Of a DNA stretch of 6,825 bases, positions 1-5,464 are shown piece by piece. The notes under the pieces are model-generated. The model was not told where the DNA came from, searched no databases, and worked only from the letters and a program-made list of their open reading frames with translations. How positions within the stretch are numbered: position 1 is the stretch's first letter; each line of letters opens with the position of its first letter. The DNA is from Cyanobacteria bacterium UBA11370 (GTDB lineage: Bacteria > Cyanobacteriota > Cyanobacteriia > Cyanobacteriales > Coleofasciculaceae): positions 1 to 6,825 of the forward strand of contig DNGI01000274.1 in NCBI GenBank assembly GCA_003486645.1, read 5' to 3'. The translations under genes and the position numbers were made by a program.

Positions 1-79
1 CGGGATTTACGGTTCCTAATGGTGAAAGGAGTTCGGATAAGTAATCTTTGGCAAATTTATCGTGGATAAATCGCGTCAT
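1..79 (-). CDS. 5' end of a DUF4351/Rpn-nuclease-like hypothetical protein (partial)
   Basis: The reverse strand is open from an ATG at 79-77 to the left edge and gives 26 residues beginning MTRFIHDKFAKDYLSELL. From memory this N-terminus matches a large cyanobacterial paralogous family that starts MTRFIHDQFAKDYLEELL and is usually annotated as DUF4351-containing or Rpn-family putative recombination-promoting nuclease/transposase-related. The start was chosen because the family begins exactly at this Met. An ATG at 89-87, in another frame, hits a stop after ten codons. No clear Shine-Dalgarno sequence precedes it. The gene is divergent from the signalling genes, so it is probably not part of their system. 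The catalytic region lies outside the window, so function cannot be judged. The call rests on 26 residues only. Confidence 0.6.
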   Translation of the reverse strand, partial: MTRFIHDKFAKDYLSELLSPLGTVNP

Positions 80-136
80 AAAGCGACATTCAGGATTTTT
101 TGCTTATTTTATCAGGTTTTCCATTTTTAAATCATA

Positions 137-153
137 GACTTCTTGCAGAAGTC
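137..153. repeat. Perfect palindromic hairpin element, 7-bp arms
   Basis: GACTTCT and AGAAGTC form a perfect inverted repeat around a TGC spacer. The element lies 58 bases upstream of the minus-strand start and is followed by G/A-rich sequence (GGGAACAGGGAA). Very similar GACTTCTTGCAGAAGTC motifs are, from memory, scattered through intergenic DNA of many filamentous cyanobacteria, so I read it as a dispersed palindromic repeat. It could also be a regulator's operator. There is no T-tract, so it is not a classic terminator. Confidence 0.5.
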
Positions 154-267
154 GGGAACAGGGAATAGAGGACAAGAATTGACGCACACCCCATCAGAAA
201 AATACTTTTGCAAGAGGTCTAATGTTCCTGAGTCAGTACTTGGTTGTTGTCCCAGTTTCAAGGTTGA

Positions 268-275
268 GCGATCGC
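268..275. repeat. HIP1 octamer GCGATCGC
   Basis: This is the only one of six exact HIP1 copies that lies in non-coding DNA. The others start at 1606, 1819 and 3822 (hybrid kinase gene), 5198 (GGDEF gene) and 6629 (cyclase gene). HIP1 is over-represented in many cyanobacterial genomes, and about one copy per 1.1 kb here supports a cyanobacterial source for all three signalling genes. Confidence 0.9.
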
Positions 276-363
276 ACTCAATAATAATTGTAAGAGTACG
301 CTTTTGTTTTCAGTCTTTAAATGAGAGCTACCATTCATATTTACAACTAGAAAACCGCAAGTG

Positions 364-394
364 ATGACTCATCTAAAGTTCAGCCAACTATAAT
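364..394 (+). promoter_or_regulatory. Candidate promoter of the hybrid kinase gene
   Basis: A perfect TATAAT -10 hexamer lies at 389-394. The best -35-like match is ATGACT at 364-369 (4 of 6), with a long 19-base spacer, so the call rests mainly on the -10. Transcription would start near 401 and leave a leader of about 225 bases before the ATG at 627. A CATAAT at 561-566 is an alternative -10 without a -35. Confidence 0.35.
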
Positions 395-504
395 GAGTGA
401 ACAAGAGACTCTCAGGTCAGGAGATAACTACACTCGCTATCTTCTAATAATCCGATGCGATTTCCTCCCGGTTGTGTCTACCATTAAACAATAACTCAAT
501 CAGA

Positions 505-599
505 GTGCGACAACCCGTTTGAAACACCCTACGTCCCAATCCTAATTCTGCTTAGGGGTGCATAATTATCAATTCCTACAGATCAATCCTCTGTCGCAC
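505..599 (+). promoter_or_regulatory. Inverted repeat bracketing a probable structured leader
   Basis: GTGCGACA (505-512) and TGTCGCAC (592-599) are perfect 8-bp complements, 79 bases apart, ending 27 bases before the kinase start codon. Between them, CCTAA (541-545) and TTAGG (552-556) can form a small hairpin with a six-base loop. CACCC (525-529) and GGGTG (556-560) can form a competing pairing. If transcribed from the promoter near 389, this would be a closed multi-hairpin element in the 5' leader. It matches no riboswitch I recognise. A spaced regulator-binding site is the alternative. Confidence 0.35.
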
Positions 600-626
600 C
601 TATTTTATTGCACTTGATCGTTACAG

Positions 627-3600
627 ATGGACATAACTTTGAGCCATACAATTCTATTCGTGCAGGCTTTTATCTGCATTGTCGGAATAGTCACCCTAGT
701 TTTAGTAAACAGGGCAATCAAACAATCTGTTACTCAGAAAAAATTGCACTTTAGCGAAGCAAAATATCGTCTTATTTTTGAAAATGCCCTAGAAGGAATT
801 TTTGAGCTTACACCTGACGGACATTATAGTATTACTAATCCCTCACTCGCTCGTATCTATGGCTATACATCACCCCAGGAACTGATTGTTAACCTTACCG
901 ATATTGCCCACCAACTTTATGTTGAGTCTCAAAGTTATGAGTTGTTAATTCAACAGCTTAATGAAAAGGGTAGAGTAATAGGGTTTGAATCACAGATTTA
1001 TCGTCAAGATGGGAGTTTAATTTGGATTTCTCAAAATGTAGAGGTTGTGCGAGATGATAAAGGGACAGTACTCTACTATCAAGGTACGGTTGAAGATATC
1101 ACGGAGCGCAAGCAGATTGAGGAAGCACTTGCCAAGAAAAATCAAGAGTTAGAAACTCAATTTGAAGAGCGAACAGCCGCACTAAAAGCAGCCAATCGAC
1201 AATTGTTAGCAGAGGTGGTAGAACATAAGCGAGTAGAGCAAGCATTGCGAGGGAGTGAAGAACGCTTTGCCCTTGCTATTCAAGCTACAGCGAATGGACT
1301 TTTTGATATTAATTTTAAGACGAATGATTACTATTATTCTCCCCAATTCCGCACGTTAATTGGGTATCCCTTAAACAGCGATAGCCCTACGTTTGATGAG
1401 CTAATTTCTCTCGTTCATCCTGAAGATTTACCTGCTGTTGAAGCGACCCTGAATGCCCTGTTTGGTGGAGAACTTTCTCAGTGGCAAATTGAGTTTCGGA
1501 TGTTTCATACAAATGGTTCAACACTGTGGATTTTTTCACAGGGTTTAGTACTTCGAGATGAACAGGGTGAAGTAATACGAATGCTGGGGACTCATACGGA
1601 TATTAGCGATCGCAAACAAGCCGAGGCGGCATTACGCGATCGAGAAGAGCAATTCCGTCAGTTAGCAGAAAATATTCGGGAGGTGTTCTTTTTAAGCGCC
1701 CCTGATTTTAGCCAGATGTTTTATATTAGTCCTGCTTACGAAGATGTTTGGGGATGTAGCAGAGGGAATTTATATGAGAATCCGAATTCTTGGTTTGATA
1801 GTATGCATCCCTATGACCGCGATCGCGTGATCGAAGCGTTAGCGCGACAGCTTCATCGAGAAGAAGATTTTGAGCAAGAATATCGAATTATCCGGTCTGA
1901 TTGTACGGAACGATGGGTTTGGGTGCGTGCTTTTCCTGTTGTAAATGAGGTGGGTATAGTAGTAAGAATTGCTGGAATTGCTGAAGATATTACTGAACGT
2001 AAACGAGCAGAAGCGGAACTACGTCGCCAAACATTGCAACGGCAATTATTTGCTGAAATTACACTTAAAATTCGCCAATCTTTGGAACTCGAAGCAATTC
2101 TTCAAACTACTGTAACTGAGGTGCGACATATTCTCCAAGTTGACCGAGTAGTTATTTATCAACTTCAACCCAATGGTACCGGAACTGTCGTTACCGAGGC
2201 AGTTGTTCCTCACTGGAAGGCAATTCAGGGACAAATTATTCATGACCCTTGCTTTGCTAAAGCATACCTAAAACAGTACCGCCATGGACGAATTAGAGCC
2301 ATTGATGACTTACACCAGGCTAACGTTCAACCTTGCCATGTAGAACTTCTGCAACAGTTTGGTGTGAGAGCTAATTTAGTTGTACCTATCCTACAACGAG
2401 AATCCCTCTGGGGTTTAATAATTGTTCATCAATGTAGCGGTCCTAGACAGTGGCAAAATTTTGAAATTGAATTGTTACGTCAACTTGCCGATCAAGTGGG
2501 AATTGCTTTAGCTCAAAGTCAACTTTTGGAAGAGCAAACCAAAACCAGTGAACAATTAGCTGAAAAGAATCTTCACTTAGAGCAAGCTAGACAGGAAGCA
2601 GAAACTGCTAATAGCGCCAAAAGTGAATTTCTCGCCAACATGAGTCATGAACTCCGTACCCCTTTAAATGGTATTTTAGGATACGTGCAAATCCTGAAAC
2701 GAGAACCCAATCTCAATACTAAACAACAGCAGGGACTCGATATTATTCAACAGTGCGGCGAACACTTATTAACCTTACTCAATGATATCTTAGACCTCTC
2801 CAAAATTGAAGCCCGAAAAATGGAATTGTGCTTGAATGATTTTCAGTTTTCCCATTTTCTGGAAGGCATTATCGAAATCGTTCGCATTCGTGCCGAACAA
2901 AAAAACCTTTCGTTTAAATACGAAACACTCTCTCCTTTACCCACCACCGTTCGTGGCGATGAGAAACGCTTACGACAAGTTCTAATTAACCTCTTGGGCA
3001 ATGCCCTTAAATTTACAGACTGTGGCAGCATACTATTTAAAGTTGGTTATGTCAGCGCGAGTGGAGAATGGGGAGTGGGGAGTAGGGGAAACAACGCACA
3101 ACCAACAACCAACAACCAACAACCAATAACCAACAACAAAATGCGCTTTCAAGTAGAAGATACAGGGATTGGGATGGCGGCTGATCAATTAGCAGATATC
3201 TTTTTACCATTTAATCAAATTGGAGATAGTAGCCATCGCGTTGAAGGTACAGGATTAGGATTAGCAATTAGCCAACGATTAGTGCAGTTAATGGGTGGTG
3301 AATTGAAAGTGGAAAGTAGCTTGGGTCAAGGGAGTATTTTTTACTTAGATGTAGAGTTACCCGCTGTATCCCAGTGGCAGCAAACTCCCGAAATTGATGA
3401 TAGAGCAATCATCGGTTTTCGAGGGAGTCCCCGTAAGCTATTAGTCGCTGATGATAAATGGCATAATCGAGCAATCTTGGCAAATCTTTTATTGCCTTTA
3501 GGGTTTGAAGTTCTAGAAGCGATTGATGGTCAAGACTGTTTCACTCAAGCGCAAAAGATACAGCCTGATGCGATATTAATTAATCCTATGATGTCAGGAA

Positions 3601-4109
3601 TTGATGGATTGGAAGTCACCCGGCGACTACGACAGTTGCCTGAGTTTCAAACTGTTATAATACTAGCAACATCAGCTAGTGTTTTTCCAGAGAAACAACA
3701 GGAATGTTTAGCCGCAGGGTGCAATGGTTTTATCCCTCAGCCTATTCAAGCCGAGGATCTGTTTGCTCAGTTGGGGTTGCATTTGGGGTTAGAGTGGATT
3801 TATAAACCCAAGGATGCAGAAGCGATCGCTGCTTTTCCCAGAGTTGCAGGAACCATGAAACACGAAACTCTCTCAGGTTCTACATCAGATTTCCCATTTC
3901 AACCTGTGGAAATTGTCGCACCACCGCCGGAAGAACTTTCTACTCTGTATGAACTGGCAATGATGGGTGATATTAGAGGCATCATCCGACAAGCTAACAA
4001 ACTTGAAGAGTTAGATCCTCAATTAGTGCCATTTGCTAAAAAATTGCGTCGATTAGCTAAAGGGTTTCAAGAAAAACAAATTTTGGAATTTGTCAAAAAA
4101 TATCTATAG
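627..4109 (+). CDS. Membrane-anchored hybrid histidine kinase with cyanobacteriochrome-type GAF and degenerate receiver
   Basis: A probable sensor kinase of 1160 residues. The start is the first ATG after an in-frame TGA at 615-617; no clear RBS is visible. Residues 8-28 form one hydrophobic helix followed by positive residues, so the sensing modules are probably cytoplasmic. Domains in order: PAS1 45-162 (ends DITERK), coiled coil 163-208, PAS2 211-330, PAS3 340-459, GAF 473-633, HisKA with His674 in SHELRTP, HATPase with N box around Asn792, G1 DTGIG 845-849 and G2 GTGLGL 874-879, receiver 937-1055, and helical tail 1097-1160. The GAF has DPCF (540-543) and Cys570-His571, the two cysteine motifs of DXCF cyanobacteriochromes, so it plausibly binds a bilin. 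The receiver keeps Asp942/Asp943 and Thr1015 but has Asn986 where the phosphorylated Asp belongs and Gln1038 for the conserved Lys; it is probably not phosphorylated. The tail (PPPEEL to the C-terminus) is seen, from memory, in many cyanobacterial hybrid kinases. Residues 812-838 are a low-complexity insert encoded by tandem repeats. Likely partners are the two downstream receiver proteins. Confidence 0.93.
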   Translation: MDITLSHTILFVQAFICIVGIVTLVLVNRAIKQSVTQKKLHFSEAKYRLIFENALEGIFELTPDGHYSITNPSLARIYGYTSPQELIVNLTDIAHQLYVESQSYELLIQQLNEKGRVIGFESQIYRQDGSLIWISQNVEVVRDDKGTVLYYQGTVEDITERKQIEEALAKKNQELETQFEERTAALKAANRQLLAEVVEHKRVEQALRGSEERFALAIQATANGLFDINFKTNDYYYSPQFRTLIGYPLNSDSPTFDELISLVHPEDLPAVEATLNALFGGELSQWQIEFRMFHTNGSTLWIFSQGLVLRDEQGEVIRMLGTHTDISDRKQAEAALRDREEQFRQLAENIREVFFLSAPDFSQMFYISPAYEDVWGCSRGNLYENPNSWFDSMHPYDRDRVIEALARQLHREEDFEQEYRIIRSDCTERWVWVRAFPVVNEVGIVVRIAGIAEDITERKRAEAELRRQTLQRQLFAEITLKIRQSLELEAILQTTVTEVRHILQVDRVVIYQLQPNGTGTVVTEAVVPHWKAIQGQIIHDPCFAKAYLKQYRHGRIRAIDDLHQANVQPCHVELLQQFGVRANLVVPILQRESLWGLIIVHQCSGPRQWQNFEIELLRQLADQVGIALAQSQLLEEQTKTSEQLAEKNLHLEQARQEAETANSAKSEFLANMSHELRTPLNGILGYVQILKREPNLNTKQQQGLDIIQQCGEHLLTLLNDILDLSKIEARKMELCLNDFQFSHFLEGIIEIVRIRAEQKNLSFKYETLSPLPTTVRGDEKRLRQVLINLLGNALKFTDCGSILFKVGYVSASGEWGVGSRGNNAQPTTNNQQPITNNKMRFQVEDTGIGMAADQLADIFLPFNQIGDSSHRVEGTGLGLAISQRLVQLMGGELKVESSLGQGSIFYLDVELPAVSQWQQTPEIDDRAIIGFRGSPRKLLVADDKWHNRAILANLLLPLGFEVLEAIDGQDCFTQAQKIQPDAILINPMMSGIDGLEVTRRLRQLPEFQTVIILATSASVFPEKQQECLAAGCNGFIPQPIQAEDLFAQLGLHLGLEWIYKPKDAEAIAAFPRVAGTMKHETLSGSTSDFPFQPVEIVAPPPEELSTLYELAMMGDIRGIIRQANKLEELDPQLVPFAKKLRRLAKGFQEKQILEFVKKYL
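3070..3088 (+). repeat. GGGGAGT heptamer tandem repeat inside the kinase gene
   Basis: Two perfect GGGGAGT units (3070-3076, 3077-3083) are followed by the partial unit AGGGG and preceded by a degenerate copy, TGGAGAA. They encode part of the Gly/Ser/Trp-rich stretch GEWGVGSRG (813-821). The unit resembles the short tandemly repeated repetitive heptamers of filamentous cyanobacteria, which usually lie between genes. Confidence 0.7.
3102..3136 (+). repeat. CCAACAA heptamer tandem repeat (five units) inside the kinase gene
   Basis: There are five consecutive 7-base units at 3102, 3109, 3116, 3123 (variant CCAATAA) and 3130. They encode an Asn/Gln/Thr/Pro-rich loop (about residues 826-837) between the N box and the G1 box of the ATPase domain. 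The coding strand switches here from G-rich to C/A-rich within about 15 bases, unlike the sequence on either side. The unit length is not a multiple of three. Confidence 0.85.
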
Positions 4110-4218
4110 CGGTTTTGACGCGAATTGTAAAAATTATAAACAATAAAGAAAAAAAGAGATTTTAGCGAATTAATTTTGTTACTTTTAAATTTAACATCTT
4201 AACTTTTTAATTCATTAA

Positions 4219-5226
4219 ATGACTGTTGAAGATTCGGCGGATAAAGGAACTATCCTGATTGTTGATGATACCCCCAGCAATTTAGAGGTACTGTTTGAGT
4301 TTTTGACAAATGCTGGGTTCAAAGTCTTGGTGGCTATAGATGGTGAAAGTGCAATTCAAAAAGTTGAATATGTTTGTCCGGATGTAATTTTATTGGATGT
4401 GATTATGCCTGGAATTGATGGGTTTGAAACCTGTCGGAGATTAAAAAATAATCCTTCAACTCAAGACATCCCAGTTATTTTTATGACCGCCCTTGCTCAA
4501 ACCTCAGTCGTGGTTAAAGGGTTTGAACTTGGAGCCGTAGATTATATTACCAAACCCACTCAACAAGAAATCGTATTAGCTAGAGTTACAACTCACCTAA
4601 CTATTCAAAAGCTGCGCCATAGTTTGCAAATTCAAAATCTGCAACTTCAAAAAGAAATTCAGCACCGCCAAAAAGCCGAAGCCGCACTCCAAAAAGCGAA
4701 CCAACAACTCAAGCGATTGGCAACAATAGATGGCTTGACTCAGATCGCAAATCGGCGTAGGTTTGATGACTATTTAGCCCAATCCTGGCGGCTGTCGATG
4801 CGGGAAAAATGGCCCCTGTCTTTGCTATTATGTGATGTTGATTTTTTTAAGCTCTACAATGACACCAAAGGTCATCAAGGAGGGGATGAATGTTTATACC
4901 AAGTTGCCCAATCCCTGAGTCGAGTTGTCAAACGTCCAGCGGATTTAGTAGCACGTTATGGGGGAGAAGAATTTGCCGTGATTTTACCCAATACACCCGC
5001 AGAAGGAGCGTTACAAGTGGCACAATTCATTCGATTATCAATCCGGGAATTAGCAATTGTTCATCCCCAATCTCCAATTAGTCAATATGTGACGCTGAGT
5101 TTGGGAGTTGCGACTATTGTTCCTTGTCTTGATTCTTCTCCTGAATTATTGATCACGGCAGCGGATCAGGCACTCTATCAAGCCAAAAAATTAGGACGCG
5201 ATCGCGCCGTTTTTACTCCCTTATAG
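4219..5226 (+). CDS. Response regulator diguanylate cyclase (REC-GGDEF)
   Basis: A 335-residue protein expected to make cyclic di-GMP from two GTP under phosphorylation control. The ATG is preceded directly by an in-frame TAA (4216-4218), so no upstream start is possible. Receiver 11-125: acidic pair Asp16/Asp17, phospho-acceptor Asp60 in LLDVIMPGIDG, Thr90 and Lys112 are all present. A coiled-coil linker (125-165) leads to the GGDEF domain (167-333). The active-site motif is GGEEF (248-252), with Asp206, Asn214 and Asp223 at the metal and nucleotide positions known from PleD. RPAD (239-242) lies five residues before GGEEF and fits the RxxD product-inhibition site. The layout resembles WspR-type proteins, with the coiled coil probably driving dimerisation. 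It follows the kinase by 109 AT-rich bases with no terminator, so co-transcription is likely. A TTGACG/TATAAA pair in the gap is spaced by only 14 bases. No EAL domain is present. Confidence 0.93.
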   Translation: MTVEDSADKGTILIVDDTPSNLEVLFEFLTNAGFKVLVAIDGESAIQKVEYVCPDVILLDVIMPGIDGFETCRRLKNNPSTQDIPVIFMTALAQTSVVVKGFELGAVDYITKPTQQEIVLARVTTHLTIQKLRHSLQIQNLQLQKEIQHRQKAEAALQKANQQLKRLATIDGLTQIANRRRFDDYLAQSWRLSMREKWPLSLLLCDVDFFKLYNDTKGHQGGDECLYQVAQSLSRVVKRPADLVARYGGEEFAVILPNTPAEGALQVAQFIRLSIRELAIVHPQSPISQYVTLSLGVATIVPCLDSSPELLITAADQALYQAKKLGRDRAVFTPL

Positions 5227-5231
5227 CATCC

Positions 5232-5252
5232 AGGGTAGAGGGAAGCTGCCCT
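5232..5252 (+). terminator. Candidate terminator hairpin after the GGDEF gene
   Basis: Six bases after the GGDEF stop codon, AGGGTAG (5232-5238) can pair with CTGCCCT (5246-5252), including one G-T wobble, around a 7-base loop. It is followed by a T-rich but interrupted run (TATATCATTCATTGTTTT). This looks like a weak or leaky rho-independent terminator. It agrees with the separate promoter found just downstream. Confidence 0.45.
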
Positions 5253-5291
5253 TATATCATTCATTGTTTTATTACAGGTAATTAACAAGAT

Positions 5292-5319
5292 TTGACATAA
5301 ATCGATTAAGTTGTACAAT
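5292..5319 (+). promoter_or_regulatory. Sigma70-type promoter for the cyclase gene
   Basis: A perfect TTGACA (5292-5297) and TACAAT (5314-5319, 5 of 6) are separated by 16 bases. Transcription would start near 5326 and leave a leader of about 140 bases before the ATG at 5465. The -10 overlaps an 8-bp palindrome, TTGTACAA (5311-5318), which could serve as an operator. With the hairpin at 5232-5252 upstream, this suggests the cyclase can be expressed independently of the kinase and GGDEF genes. Confidence 0.6.
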
Positions 5320-5339
5320 CAATAGCTTAACAATTTGAG

Positions 5340-5360
5340 CAACTTTGTCGGTCGAAGTTG
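5340..5360 (+). promoter_or_regulatory. Hairpin near the 5' end of the cyclase leader
   Basis: CAACTTTG (5340-5347) pairs with CGAAGTTG (5353-5360), with one T-G wobble, around the five-base loop TCGGT. It would start about 14 bases into the transcript predicted from the promoter at 5292-5319. No T-tract follows, so termination is unlikely. A role in mRNA stability or protein binding is possible. The remaining leader to 5464 shows no other clear structure or RBS. Confidence 0.35.
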
Positions 5361-5464
5361 TGAGTTATTGGCATTCTGTGAAATAGACGCGCCCGAACTT
5401 CTGCGTGACACCGATTCACAAACTCGATATACTCAATACACACCGGCAGTCGAGCCTAACCCCA

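Larger units (their letters stand above)
80..626. other. Divergent intergenic region
   Basis: This 547-base stretch separates the minus-strand partial gene from the hybrid kinase. I see no convincing gene in it: the longest open frame (143-364, plus strand, 73 codons) is rich in Ser, Arg and Cys, resembles no family I know and overlaps the palindrome at 137-153. The region should hold the promoters of both flanking genes. It contains the palindrome, one HIP1 site (268-275), a TATAAT hexamer (389-394) and a structured stretch at 505-599. No tRNA, known riboswitch or CRISPR repeat is visible. Confidence 0.7.

Noticed and set aside
179..208. TTGACG with TACTTT as a promoter
   Set aside because: The 18-base spacer is acceptable, but the -10 is poor and the site is over 400 bases from the kinase start; not convincing.
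143..364. 73-codon plus-strand open frame in the divergent region
   Set aside because: No recognisable family, unusual composition, no RBS, overlap with the palindrome at 137-153, and no typical coding pattern; likely chance.
2046..2243. Minus-strand open frame inside the GAF region
   Set aside because: It lies opposite a well-supported conserved domain and has no family features; antisense shadow.
2843..3031. Minus-strand open frame inside the HATPase region
   Set aside because: Arg/Ser-rich antisense shadow of the kinase catalytic domain.
3102..3136. CRISPR-like or mobile-element origin of the heptamer array
   Set aside because: Units are 7 bases, directly abutting, with no spacers, terminal repeats or target duplication; this is a simple tandem repeat.
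4115..4140. TTGACG and TATAAA as a promoter for the GGDEF gene
   Set aside because: The spacer is only 14 bases, too short for a normal sigma70 promoter; the region is AT-rich, so a chance match is likely.
4890..5081. Plus-strand open frame in another frame of the GGDEF gene
   Set aside because: It overlaps the GGEEF-coding region; out-of-frame shadow.
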